The position numbers and the translations under genes are program-made. Below are positions 17,594 to 26,161 of a stretch of DNA of 64,000 nt, piece by piece (the first letter of the stretch is position 1; each line of letters opens with the position of its first letter). This DNA comes from Brevibacillus parabrevis (lineage in GTDB: Bacteria > Bacillota > Bacilli > Brevibacillales > Brevibacillaceae). The DNA lies in assembly GCF_003710905.1 (NCBI RefSeq), contig NZ_RHHV01000016.1, positions 1 through 64,000 of the forward strand, in the 5' to 3' direction. Under the pieces are notes generated by a model. The model saw only the letters and a list, made by a program, of their open reading frames with translations, was not told where the DNA came from and made no database searches.

Positions 17594-18151
17594 CTACTTC
17601 AGCAGCAAGCGTGTATTGGCTATGTAAATGATGTCGCCCGCCTTCACTTTGTGCGGCTGCTCGATTTCCAGCTTGTTCTTGTCGCGGCTGTTCGGCTGTT
17701 TGATTCCAGTGCCGTTGCGGGAGTGAACATCCTCGATAAACCAGTTGCCCGAAGCATGGTTGAGCACTGCATGCTGTTTGCTGATCAGAGCAGCGTACTC
17801 GGCGTCAGACAAGTCGATGTCGACTTCGTTCTGGTTCGTGTTTTTGCCGATCAAAAGCGAGGTCGCTCCCTGGATAAACCACTCCTTCACGCTCTCGCCG
17901 TCCTCGTCCAGCAGCACGAGCTTGGAAATGCCTGTTTCCTTCCTGTCCTCCTTCTCGTCCGGGCTTCCGACCGTGACAATAAACATGCCGAATAAAAAAA
18001 GCCCAAAGGCAATTCCCGTAAAAATCTTCAGAGCGTTGCTGTCCGTGTAGCCGAAAACATAAATGAGTTCGCCAAACAAAAGAATTGCAATCAACAGCTC
18101 GATCAGCTTTACCCTGACAGATTTTTGATAAGCCTTGCTTTTCTTTGCCAT
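17594..18151 (-). CDS. Two-helix membrane protein with C-terminal FHA domain
   Basis: A 185-residue protein. Two membrane helices near residues 16-33 and 43-61 make a hairpin, so the C-terminal FHA domain (about 95-182) faces the cytoplasm. FHA motifs visible are LLIGKNTNQNEVDIDL, ISKQHAVL and EDVHSRNGTGI. The canonical GR of the first loop is GK here, which may alter phosphopeptide affinity. The start is ATG 18151, with AAGGGGGG upstream; an in-frame ATG at 18217 has no site. It lies 39 nt before the second FHA gene. It may recruit phosphorylated apparatus proteins to the membrane. Confidence 0.8.
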   Translation of the reverse strand: MAKKSKAYQKSVRVKLIELLIAILLFGELIYVFGYTDSNALKIFTGIAFGLFLFGMFIVTVGSPDEKEDRKETGISKLVLLDEDGESVKEWFIQGATSLLIGKNTNQNEVDIDLSDAEYAALISKQHAVLNHASGNWFIEDVHSRNGTGIKQPNSRDKNKLEIEQPHKVKAGDIIYIANTRLLLK

Positions 18152-18379
18152 CTTGAGTACCCCCCTTACGAAAAAGTGCCCCAAGCTTTGGGAGAATGGT
18201 TTTTTGCTGACATCCATCCAAAGAAAGGAGCAGGTTCGGTGCTTCTATGTCCATAAAAGAGCGGCCATCCGCCTTGTCATCGTTTCGGTCTCTTCGCCTG
18301 CTGTCAGGATGTCGCCCGATTTTTCCTTTTTAGGTATGCCGTCTGTTTGGTTAGCTGCTCTGTCTTGGGTGACAGCGTC

Positions 18380-18844
18380 TTATTTTTTCTTCATGCGAAA
18401 AAACTGCTCGAACGTATCTGTGGTATCCAGCGGATTTTTTTTGCCGCGGTTCATGCTCTTCTCGTTGACCTCTCCTGTTTTCGGATGAAAGCCGAAAAAC
18501 TGCTCAAACGTCTTGTGCAAATCTTCCATCGAAGCGCCCGGATTCGCTCGCTGCTGGTTCGCTTTCGCCTGGCCCTGCGCCCTTGCTTGCTCAGCGCCGT
18601 TTCTTTCACGGGCTTGTCCTCTTCCCTGGACAAACGCTTCGTAACGCGCGTCGTAGGCTTCCCGCGCAGACTCGTCCTGCAAAGTCTGGTACGCCTCTGT
18701 TATATCTTTGAAAAGCTGTTCGGACTCCTTGCTCCCCGCATTCACATCGGGATGGTGCTGCTTCGCCAACTGTCGGTACGCTTTTTTGATGTCGTTTTGG
18801 GAGGCCGTCTTCGCAAGCCCCAAAATCTCGTAATAATTTTTCAC
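18380..18844 (-). CDS. DnaJ-domain co-chaperone
   Basis: A 154-residue protein with a J domain at residues 1-66: YYEILGL, IKKAYRQLAKQHHPDVN with the essential HPD, then LFKDITEAYQTL. The remainder is a Glu/Arg/Gln/Ala-rich linker and a short tail with no zinc-finger or CTD substrate domains. Two GTG codons at 18847 and 18844 are possible starts; 18844 is better spaced from AGAGGG. J domains stimulate Hsp70 ATPase activity, and the only Hsp70-like protein nearby is encoded at 9457-12111 in the same cluster. The two are therefore likely partners. The gene is separated from the tube gene by a strong hairpin. Confidence 0.85.
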   Translation of the reverse strand: MKNYYEILGLAKTASQNDIKKAYRQLAKQHHPDVNAGSKESEQLFKDITEAYQTLQDESAREAYDARYEAFVQGRGQARERNGAEQARAQGQAKANQQRANPGASMEDLHKTFEQFFGFHPKTGEVNEKSMNRGKKNPLDTTDTFEQFFRMKKK

Positions 18845-18875
18845 CACAGCACCCTCTGTCTGGCTTTTTGGAAAA

Positions 18876-18906
18876 CCGTACCTTGAACACGGCTTTCAAG
18901 GTACGG
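18876..18906 (-). terminator. Strong hairpin downstream of the tube gene
   Basis: A perfect 12-bp inverted repeat (CCGTACCTTGAA / TTCAAGGTACGG) with a 7-nt loop is followed on the minus strand by TTTTCC. It resembles an intrinsic terminator with a short U-tract, so partial termination or mRNA 3'-end protection is likely. Its place after sheath and tube and before the low-copy parts suggests that it sets expression ratios. Confidence 0.65.
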
Positions 18907-18997
18907 CTCGTTTACTCTTTTGAAAGAAAAGAAGCTGTGACCGCTTGCGGTCGATCCGCTGGATGCGACCGTTTGGCCAGTCCTTCGCGGCAAAAGA

Positions 18998-19423
18998 CTA
19001 GACAGCGTAGCCGCCTTCGATTTTCGCGAACTCGGTTTTGTCTTTCTTTTGTTTGATGAAGATGCTGAATGTACCAACACCTTCTGTATCGCCGAATGTC
19101 TCGTTGTAATCGACGACGAAAGCGTTCGGGAAGTAGATTTTGCGAATGACCTGGTCAGCAGCGATCACTTCCAGTGTCACTTTGCGGTAGCAGTCTGCTT
19201 TTTCCGCTGGAACCAAAGACCACAGAGCCAGCTTCATCGTGTCATCGGCGCTGTCGCCGTCCGTTGCTGTAATGATTTTGCCTGTCAGACGCAGTGTTGC
19301 CCCTACGTCAGTGGAACGAGCGTTGGAATCATCTGGAGTATCCGTGTCGTACTTGACTGTCTGGATGTTGTCCATTCCCAGCTCGATTGTTTCGGAACCT
19401 TCTACTTTGAGTCGAAAACCCAT
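18998..19423 (-). CDS. Hcp-like tube protein
   Basis: A 141-residue, beta-rich protein of tail-tube size (MGFRLKVEGSETIELG..., LRLTGKIIT, KLALWSLVPAEKADCYRKVTLEVIAADQVIRKIYFPNAF near the middle, VGTFSIFIKQ near the end). This pattern matches Hcp/phage tube proteins, which stack as hexamers to form the inner tube. The start is ATG 19423 behind a near-perfect AAGGAGG; the longer in-frame extension to 19549 has no such site. It lies between the sheath gene and a strong hairpin, and the ribosome binding site suggests high expression. The assignment rests on size, fold pattern and the adjacent sheath and spike genes. Confidence 0.75.
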   Translation of the reverse strand: MGFRLKVEGSETIELGMDNIQTVKYDTDTPDDSNARSTDVGATLRLTGKIITATDGDSADDTMKLALWSLVPAEKADCYRKVTLEVIAADQVIRKIYFPNAFVVDYNETFGDTEGVGTFSIFIKQKKDKTEFAKIEGGYAV

Positions 19424-19492
19424 GAAAAAAACCTCCTTGGCGTATATGTGTGCTCTCGAATGACCGGATGGGCTTCGAGGCTTATGTGTAAG

Positions 19493-19514
19493 GGTGCGCT
19501 TTGGAAAGCACACC
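19493..19514 (-). other. Short hairpin between sheath and tube genes
   Basis: An imperfect inverted repeat (GGTGTGCTTT / AAAGCGCACC on the minus strand) lies in the 154-nt gap between the sheath stop and the tube start. No U-tract follows, so it is more likely an RNA-stability or processing element than a terminator. Confidence 0.35.
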
Positions 19515-19577
19515 TCTAGCCACCTGCGTAATGTGTGAATCCATTTCATAAAAAGCTCTCCCGACTGAAATCAGGTA

Positions 19578-21746
19578 CTAAGCTTTGACAGGAGTCGTAC
19601 CCTTCGTGATCGTGACTTCCAGATTTTTCACATTGCCATTGAAGATCAGATCGATGTGGCACAGATTGCTCTTGTCGTCGATGATATAGCTCATGTCGTC
19701 GCCATCCTGAATGATGGAGTTGACAAAGCCGCGTGTGCCGAGCCATTTGCTCTTTTGGCTGCTCGGGTTGTTGCTGAAAAATTTGACGATGTTGTCGTGC
19801 TTGAAATCGCCCGTCTGGAAGCGGAGAATCCGCTCGATGTAGGTGCTGACCAGCGTTTTGTAGATGGAATCGAAGCCATCCTCGGCCATCGCCAGGCTGC
19901 GCGCCTTGTACACCGTGATTCGCTTGATATCCTTGCCCTGGATTTGCGCATTTTCCGAAGAGAAGACAAAGCCAAAGTTTTTGCGGTTGATCGAATCTTT
20001 GATGTTGTTCGTAAAGCCGGAGATTTCCTTGGCCATGGTCGTAATCGCACGCAGACCGTTTTCGCCCGCTTCGATGTCAAAGCGCACGCCTGGATACTCG
20101 CGGCTGACCACCTTGAATGCTTCGCGCAAATACTCCGGACACTGATACGCCGCCACAATCCCTGCCGCTACGTAGCTCGCTCCGACGTAAACGCCTTCGA
20201 TCCACAGCTTCAGGATGTCTTCTTTTTCCTGCGACAGCTTCACGCCGTCTTCGGTTTGCAGCATGCGGCTGTCGATGACCACTCCCGATTTGTCCTTCGG
20301 AATAATCGTAAAGTTCGGAACGCACGGGATCGCAAACTCGCTGTACTCCTTGCGCACAAGCACGCCGCACTTGTCGATGTACTTGTCGATGCCGGCAGTC
20401 GCCATGCTGTTGAAGGTCGTCTCTTCGCCCGTGCTGAAGCTGAAGAAAATTTGGACCTTGAAGTCTTTGACTACTTGCAGCAGCATCGTCAGCGACTCCA
20501 TCGTATTGCCGTCCTGTTTGACGACCTTTTCGTTGCCGCGGAAGCGCTCGCGTGTGACTTTCGCTTTGGCGCCAGCTTCCATGTCGATGGAAGGCACGAT
20601 TCCGAACCAGATCGTATCGGTGAAGTCGTTTTTCGCGTTGACGGTGTTGAGATACGTCTCCAGGCGCGGGATGTTGCTGCTTTTCACCAGCATGTCCAGC
20701 TTGGTGTTGGTGATGAGCATCGCAGGCTGCATGCCTTTGTTCTTGGTCACGTACTGATCGAAGAACATTTTCACGCCGAGAATTTTCTCGACCAGCGGCT
20801 TGACTGTTTTCACGAAGTCATCCTTCGCGTTTTTATAAAATTCGAGGTACGTGTTGTAGTTTTGCACCTCTGTCTCAATGTCGATCTCGCTATGAACGGC
20901 AGGCAGCGGGCAGAACGTGCGCACTACCAAATCTTTGACATAGGAGGACGGCGTTTCGGTAATCGACTCGTAATCATCCTCGAACACGTTCATCAATCCG
21001 TTGCCGTTGCCCTCGTCGAGAACCATCAGCTCGCGGCTGTCGCTTTTCGGCGCTTCGATGATTTTCAGCTCACCGTTTTCCCCGATCGTCAGCATCCCGA
21101 TCTGAATCGCTTCCGACTGGTTCTCCTCTTGCGCCCCGCCGAGAAGCAGACGGGTCTTGATATCTTCAATCGCGAGCGGGAGCATGGCCATGACGTTGTT
21201 GTAGTTTTTGCTCGCATCTTCAAACATGATGTTCAGCTTGTCGCCGAGATCGAGCTTCTTCGGATCGCCATCGTCCAGCTTTTCGTAGTGGCTGTACAAG
21301 TAGTGAATCTCTTTACGCACCTGACGGATATCGTCCATCACTTTTTTCGGGGAGATCATGTCCAGCAGATTCTCGAATTTAAAGTCGACGTTCGTGATTC
21401 CCTGGCTGCGCTTAGTATCGATCAGTGTGAACAGCATTTTCAAAAAGTCATTGCTCTGGTCGATCTTGATCTCGGAAATCGCATCTTCCGCAATGCCATC
21501 AGGCTTTTTCAAGGTGTACATAACCTTTTGGTTTACGGCGTTGTAGAACGAATAGACAGTCGGGGAGAACTTGTCCAAAAACTCATCGAAGCTTTTCACA
21601 AGCAAATGCTCGTTGATTTCCTTGATCTTGTCGTCGCTCAAACTGTCGATGCCCTTGACGTCGCCTACAATCGTGATGAGGTCGAGTTTCTCCGGGTTGA
21701 TCTCTTCGAACAGCATGGTTCTGTTGGTCTGGTTAATAATGTCCAT
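19578..21746 (-). CDS. Contractile-sheath-like protein (TssB/TssC-like, single chain)
   Basis: A 722-residue soluble protein. No motif is decisive, but the last ~250 residues have sheath features: FAIPCVPNFTIIPK, LWIEGVYVGASYVAAGIVAAYQCPEYL, a GFVFSSENAQIQGKDI strand region, and a closing beta-strand that could make the sheath handshake. Type VI systems use separate TssB (~165) and TssC (~490) chains; the size here fits one fused chain. It is the first gene of the minus-strand cluster and is followed by the Hcp-like tube gene, the sheath-tube order seen in many injection systems. ATG 21746 follows AAAGGAAGGGG, and a good promoter lies 127 nt upstream. Not a database-checked assignment. Confidence 0.65.
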   Translation of the reverse strand: MDIINQTNRTMLFEEINPEKLDLITIVGDVKGIDSLSDDKIKEINEHLLVKSFDEFLDKFSPTVYSFYNAVNQKVMYTLKKPDGIAEDAISEIKIDQSNDFLKMLFTLIDTKRSQGITNVDFKFENLLDMISPKKVMDDIRQVRKEIHYLYSHYEKLDDGDPKKLDLGDKLNIMFEDASKNYNNVMAMLPLAIEDIKTRLLLGGAQEENQSEAIQIGMLTIGENGELKIIEAPKSDSRELMVLDEGNGNGLMNVFEDDYESITETPSSYVKDLVVRTFCPLPAVHSEIDIETEVQNYNTYLEFYKNAKDDFVKTVKPLVEKILGVKMFFDQYVTKNKGMQPAMLITNTKLDMLVKSSNIPRLETYLNTVNAKNDFTDTIWFGIVPSIDMEAGAKAKVTRERFRGNEKVVKQDGNTMESLTMLLQVVKDFKVQIFFSFSTGEETTFNSMATAGIDKYIDKCGVLVRKEYSEFAIPCVPNFTIIPKDKSGVVIDSRMLQTEDGVKLSQEKEDILKLWIEGVYVGASYVAAGIVAAYQCPEYLREAFKVVSREYPGVRFDIEAGENGLRAITTMAKEISGFTNNIKDSINRKNFGFVFSSENAQIQGKDIKRITVYKARSLAMAEDGFDSIYKTLVSTYIERILRFQTGDFKHDNIVKFFSNNPSSQKSKWLGTRGFVNSIIQDGDDMSYIIDDKSNLCHIDLIFNGNVKNLEVTITKGTTPVKA

Positions 21747-22296
21747 AAATGACCCCTTCCTTTTGTCTCTCGTAAATGCGTGGTCCTAACTCAGGAGTGT
21801 ATGAGTCCTACTTCCACAATCAATTACAGTTGATTACATAAATCCCAATAAAACCAAAAATCTTGCCTCTAAATTAAACTCGCTCGCCATATTTTGTCAA
21901 CAAACCCTCTATTATGACAATTTTCCTATGTGCACCATTACCGTTTCTGGTATTTAGACCCATTTTATTCCACTCATCTTCCTTTTTCTGGTTGAGCACT
22001 TTATGCTGAATCCAGGGAGTCTTCCCGCCTACTTTTCCCGACAAAACCAGCATCACACCTTACTTTGTCCCTACTTCTGCCGCCCTGCCCGCACAGCGCC
22101 GGATGCGCCCATAACTCGAAATACTGACAAGAAAGGACAGAATAAACCTTATTTTTACAAAAAAGGCTATTATTTCACTTTATATACCTCGGCAAAATGG
22201 TGTCCGCCGTTTAGCCGGAAGTTGATTTATGGGCAAATAGTCCTGTTGCAGCAAAATGTGAACAATTTGCAAACTTTTAAGGAAAAGAGTGAAAAC
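21747..22296. other. Divergent intergenic region between sheath and vWA genes
   Basis: These 550 bases are AT-rich and contain the minus-strand sheath promoter (21873-21900) and the leader inverted repeat. No clear plus-strand promoter for the vWA gene was found, although TTTACA and TATATA boxes occur near 22155-22190 with poor spacing. A 60-codon minus-strand frame at 21874-22056 lacks convincing start signals and is not called. Confidence 0.5.
21873..21900 (-). promoter_or_regulatory. Predicted sigma-A promoter of the sheath-tube operon
   Basis: On the minus strand a perfect -35 TTGACA (21895-21900) and a -10 TTTAAT (21873-21878) are separated by 16 nt, giving an untranslated leader of about 120 nt. 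The leader contains an inverted repeat AATCAA-N6-TTGATT (near 21818-21838), a possible regulator site. Confidence 0.65.
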
Positions 22297-24357
22297 ATGT
22301 ACAAAAAAACTGGACATCCTCCTCCGTTCTCCCTGGCGTTCAAATGGGTGGTTAGCGGTATCCTCCTGCCTTTCCTCCTCCTTTTCTCTCCCCTTCCAAG
22401 CGGGGCAACCGGGACGGGTGAAGCAGGAATCGATGCGGTTTTTGTCATTGATACGAGCAATTCGATGAACCAGACAGACCCTGGGAAAACAGCTGCCGAG
22501 GTCATGGGCATGTTTATCGACATGAGCGAAGCTAGTCGTACCCGGATCGGCTTTGTCGCCTATAATGATCGAATCGTCCAGACGCAGCCGCTCACCAGCA
22601 TGGCGGAGAGCAGACAGCGCGAGCAGTTGAAAAGCAAGATTCAAGGGTTGCGTTATTCGGGATATTCCGATATGGGGCTTGGCTTGCGAAAAGGGGAAGA
22701 ACTGATTGCCAGAGCGAAGGATCAATCGCGAAAGCCGTTTTTGATCCTGCTCTCGGATGGGGGAACCGATCTGCGCCAAAACGCCAATGGCAGAAGCGTC
22801 GCGGCATCGAACAAAGATGTGGAGTCGGTTATGGCAAAAGCGAAAGCGGAGGGCTACCCGATCTACACAATCGGGCTGAACAGCGATGGCTCTGTGCAAA
22901 AAGAGCAGCTGAAAAAAATCGCGGAGACGACAGGCGGGACTTCTTTTGTCACGCAAAGCACAGATGATTTGCCGGAGATTTTCAATCAAATTTTTGCGAA
23001 GCACATCCAGTCGCAGCTTGTGTCGGTAGCAGCCATGACGGCGACGGGAAGCTTGCAAGAGGTCACGGTAAACATCCCGAACGCCAGCATGCAGGAAGCG
23101 AACATCGTGCTGTTGTCGAACCATCCGCTGCTGGAGTCACAAGTCTACTACCAGTCGAAAAATGTGCATTTTATCCAATCGAAAAAATACTCTCTGATGA
23201 AAATCGAGCAGCCGACAAAGGGGAGCTATCTGGTCAAATTCCGCGGACGGCCGGGCGACCTGGTCAAAGTCAATTTGCTGGGCAACTACAGTCTGAAAGC
23301 CGATGTACAGGTTGCACCTGATCCTGTCTCCAAAGGCAATCCGGCGACCTTCACGACTTATTTGACCCAGCTGGAGGGCAATCAGCGCCTGGAAGATCGG
23401 GACGTCTACGGTTTGATGCAGGCCGAATTGATCGTCACCGACATCGCGAAAAAGCAAACCGAAAAAATTCCGCTGAAAAACGGGGGAACGGTCTTCACAA
23501 CCGACTATGTGTTCCCGCACTCCGGGCAGTACCAGTGGAAAATTTTCATGAGCGGCCCGGACTTTTACCGCGAGACGGCAAGCAAAACATTCGAAATCGC
23601 CAACATCGCGCCCGTGGCAGTAGCCAAAAACAAGCTGACCATCGAAAAGGAAAACGGCGAGCAGACAATTGACCTCGCTGCTTATTTCACCGATGCCAAT
23701 CAGGACAAGCTCACCTATGCGATCGTCTCTCCTACTCCCGCCGATCATTTTGGGGCAAGCATCCACGAATCCGGGTTGAAGCTCGTGCCGAGCAAAAGCG
23801 GCACTTCCGCGATCACTATCACGGCTACCGATTCCGAAGGGGCAAGCGTGACTGGCTCGCTTGTCATCACGGTTCATTCTGTCTGGGATCGCTACATCAC
23901 AATCGGACTGATTGTTCTCGCTCTTGCCGCAATTGGCGCAGGCGCCTACTGGTTCATGCGCCCGAAACCGAATTTTAGCGGCCGTTTGGAAGGGTATTTT
24001 CTTCACACCGCCAGCGGCAACGACATTCCCGTGAAGTTTTGGCCGCTCGCCGCGTTTGGCAAAAAGCAACGCATCACGCTCCACGAGCTGTTTTCAAGCC
24101 TCGACGTCAACGAGCACCTGCCGGAAGCACACAAAATTTACTTCCAGCCAGGGAAAAACCAGACTTTGGTCATGATCAGCCACAGCCAGTGCACACTGCA
24201 AAAAGGCAAGGACATTTTGCCTCGCCATAAAAAAGTGGTGCTCCACTACAACGACAAAATTTACGTGACGTTTGAGGATCATGTCACCGAGATTGAACTG
24301 CGCTACAAAGAAAGCAAACCCAGCCCCCACCAAGCTGGGAACTGGGAAACGGCATAA
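22297..24357 (+). CDS. Secreted von Willebrand factor A membrane protein
   Basis: A 686-residue protein. A signal peptide or anchor spans about 17-36. A vWA domain follows at about 45-225, with an intact MIDAS start DTSNS (52-56) and later TGGTSFV-type elements. Ig-like beta domains fill about 330-525, a membrane helix lies near 531-552, and a C-terminal ~130-residue beta-rich domain is presumably cytoplasmic. The start is ATG 22297 after AAGGAAAAG; an upstream in-frame extension to 22003 would hide the signal peptide. It is the only plus-strand gene of the locus and ends 4 nt from the convergent kinase stop. A cell-surface sensor or anchor that signals to the kinase through its inner domain is plausible. 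Confidence 0.8.
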   Translation: MYKKTGHPPPFSLAFKWVVSGILLPFLLLFSPLPSGATGTGEAGIDAVFVIDTSNSMNQTDPGKTAAEVMGMFIDMSEASRTRIGFVAYNDRIVQTQPLTSMAESRQREQLKSKIQGLRYSGYSDMGLGLRKGEELIARAKDQSRKPFLILLSDGGTDLRQNANGRSVAASNKDVESVMAKAKAEGYPIYTIGLNSDGSVQKEQLKKIAETTGGTSFVTQSTDDLPEIFNQIFAKHIQSQLVSVAAMTATGSLQEVTVNIPNASMQEANIVLLSNHPLLESQVYYQSKNVHFIQSKKYSLMKIEQPTKGSYLVKFRGRPGDLVKVNLLGNYSLKADVQVAPDPVSKGNPATFTTYLTQLEGNQRLEDRDVYGLMQAELIVTDIAKKQTEKIPLKNGGTVFTTDYVFPHSGQYQWKIFMSGPDFYRETASKTFEIANIAPVAVAKNKLTIEKENGEQTIDLAAYFTDANQDKLTYAIVSPTPADHFGASIHESGLKLVPSKSGTSAITITATDSEGASVTGSLVITVHSVWDRYITIGLIVLALAAIGAGAYWFMRPKPNFSGRLEGYFLHTASGNDIPVKFWPLAAFGKKQRITLHELFSSLDVNEHLPEAHKIYFQPGKNQTLVMISHSQCTLQKGKDILPRHKKVVLHYNDKIYVTFEDHVTEIELRYKESKPSPHQAGNWETA

Positions 24358-24361
24358 CGGA

Positions 24362-25276
24362 CTATTTGCTTTTGCTTGCGAGAAAGGGGGTCTGCAAGCG
24401 AGACTTGCCCGCTCTCAACAGATGCTCCGCACGGACGGCTGCTGCCAGCACCCGAAGTGAGGGGCATCTTTTTTTCGCCTCGACTGCCATGCCCCACGCA
24501 ATGACATTCGCGATCAGCCGCGGCACAGTCGGATTCAGCTCGCGAACGGACGGCAGCCGATCCTCGATCACTCGCGTCGCCACATCGGCCGGACGGTGCC
24601 TGGTCAGGCAAAAATAGAGAGTAGCCGACAAGCTGTACACATCGGAAAAAACACCTTGTCGGGACTGGCTGGAATAAAATTCGAGCGGAGAGTATCCTTC
24701 CGTCGTCACGATCTGGCGGGGGGCGTCGGTTGCAAAGCGAATAGCCGAGCCGAAATCAATCAGCATCGGCTTTCCCTCATCGGTCATCACGATGTTTTGC
24801 GGCTTGATATCCCGATGGATGATCCCTTGCTTGTGGATGTAGTCCAAGCTTGCCAGGAGCGGGAGCACGGTTGTCTGCACGAAAGCAGCGACATCCAGCT
24901 CCCCTTGCTCTTGCACAAACTGGTCAAGCGTCTTGCCTTTGCAATACTCCACGACCAGATAGCCTGTCCCATTTTCTGCAAAGTGATCGACATAAGGAGC
25001 GATATGCTCATGGCGCAGCTCCTGCAAAATCGCCGCTTCCTGCCAAAAGCTCTCCAGCAGCGTCTGAAATCGCGCTTTTGACGATGGCTTCCGGCAGATG
25101 ACGCTGCGGTTATTCAGGTCGCGCATCGCCAGTGCTCTCGGGAAAAACTCCTTCACAATTCTCGTCTTTTTGGCCTCCATGTGGTAAACGAGATACACAT
25201 GGGACAGCTCGCTCGTGGAGACGGTCTTTTTGATCCGGTAGGCTCCCCGCAAAATCGTGCCTTTTTTCAGCTCCAT
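24362..25276 (-). CDS. Ser/Thr protein kinase
   Basis: A 304-residue cytoplasmic Hanks-type kinase: ATP-lysine in IVKEFFP (Lys42), catalytic HRDIKPQN at 154-161, DFG at 174-176, and TEGYSPLEFY in place of the usual activation-loop APE region. There is no membrane segment or PASTA domain, unlike PrkC. The glycine-rich loop is atypical (TVSTSELSHVYL). With a PP2C phosphatase and two FHA proteins in the same locus it is the probable writer of a threonine-phosphorylation switch, comparable in role to PpkA. It converges with the vWA gene with only 4 nt between the stops. The ATG at 25276 has GGAGGAG about 15 nt upstream. Confidence 0.85.
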   Translation of the reverse strand: MELKKGTILRGAYRIKKTVSTSELSHVYLVYHMEAKKTRIVKEFFPRALAMRDLNNRSVICRKPSSKARFQTLLESFWQEAAILQELRHEHIAPYVDHFAENGTGYLVVEYCKGKTLDQFVQEQGELDVAAFVQTTVLPLLASLDYIHKQGIIHRDIKPQNIVMTDEGKPMLIDFGSAIRFATDAPRQIVTTEGYSPLEFYSSQSRQGVFSDVYSLSATLYFCLTRHRPADVATRVIEDRLPSVRELNPTVPRLIANVIAWGMAVEAKKRCPSLRVLAAAVRAEHLLRAGKSRLQTPFLASKSK

Positions 25277-25364
25277 CCGTCTTTCGGTTCACTCCTCCCT
25301 AGCATCTTTCTCGTTCTCAGGAAACGATACCAAATACCAGGGGCAGGTGGCAATATGTGGAGAT

Positions 25365-26147
25365 TTATCCTTGGCGATTCGCTGCATACAGCAGGGCCGT
25401 GTCACGGTCAGCCGCCAGCTTGGAGGCACTCGCTTTTGCAAAATCAGCAACATGGTCGTAAAAGTCATTCCCGATGCTCAGCCGCTTGACTCCCCACTCT
25501 GCCAAGCGCTCGGCATTCGTCAGGGTGGGGCGCGACAGGACATTCAGCGGCGCACGCACCGCTTGGGCAATCGCTCTGATTTGCTCCTCCTCGACGATCC
25601 CCGGAACGAAAATGCCGCTCGCCCCGCTCTCGACGTAAGCCAGTCCGCGCTCAATCGTTTCCGCGAACGGGTCCTCTCGCCGGAAATACGTGTCGATCCG
25701 CGTATTGATGTAAAAAGCAGCGAAGCCACGGTTGTCGAGAGCAGCCCTCATCGTCTGCAAAAGTTTCGCCTGATCGGCGATCTCTTTTAACCCCGGCCCT
25801 CGTTTGAAAGAGTCCTCGATGTTGATCCCGGCAACCCCCAGGTCAGCCGTTCGCAGCACGTTCTCGACAATTTGCCCGTGAGTCTCTGCATAGCCCGCCT
25901 CAATGTCGGCGGAAACCGGAATGTTCACGTGATCCACGATCAGCTTGATGATGGACAAATGCAAGGCAAAGTCAATGTTTTCCCCATCTTTGTATCCGAG
26001 AGAAGCCGCAACGCCCCAACTCGTCGTCCCGATGGCCCGAAAGCCGCTCTGCTCCAACGTGCGTGCCGAAAGGACATCCCAGGCATTTCCCAAAAACAAC
26101 ATCTCGTCTGCATGATGAAGCGCTTGAAATTGCTGAATCTGATTCAT
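25365..26147 (-). CDS. Isocitrate lyase/PEP mutase family protein
   Basis: A 260-residue (beta/alpha)8-barrel enzyme of the ICL/PEPM superfamily. Visible signatures: FLGNAWDVLSARTLEQSGF at the start, VSADIEAGY with the metal-binding Asp/Glu, GVAGINIEDS, and INTRIDTY. The strict isocitrate-lyase KKCGH signature is absent, so it is more likely a carboxyvinyl-carboxyphosphonate mutase- or oxaloacetate-decarboxylase-like member acting on a small 2-oxo acid; the substrate is unknown. The start is ATG 26147 after AGAGGGA; an in-frame ATG at 26165 is possible. It follows the MFS gene after 14 nt and is probably co-transcribed with it. Confidence 0.8.
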   Translation of the reverse strand: MNQIQQFQALHHADEMLFLGNAWDVLSARTLEQSGFRAIGTTSWGVAASLGYKDGENIDFALHLSIIKLIVDHVNIPVSADIEAGYAETHGQIVENVLRTADLGVAGINIEDSFKRGPGLKEIADQAKLLQTMRAALDNRGFAAFYINTRIDTYFRREDPFAETIERGLAYVESGASGIFVPGIVEEEQIRAIAQAVRAPLNVLSRPTLTNAERLAEWGVKRLSIGNDFYDHVADFAKASASKLAADRDTALLYAANRQG

Positions 26148-26161
26148 TCTAATCCCTCTTT

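Noticed and set aside
19656..21752. Very long plus-strand open frame opposite the sheath gene
   Set aside because: It mirrors the sheath frame codon for codon, has no ribosome binding site, and its protein is rich in Arg/His/Val, as antisense frames in GC-rich genes are.
21874..22056. 60-codon minus-strand frame upstream of the sheath gene
   Set aside because: The start region is weak, it overlaps the predicted sheath promoter, and I recognise no family.
1..25276. R-type tailocin or prophage interpretation
   Set aside because: No holin, endolysin, tail fibre, tape measure or capsid gene was seen, while kinase, phosphatase, FHA, Hsp70 and PAAR-like genes are present.
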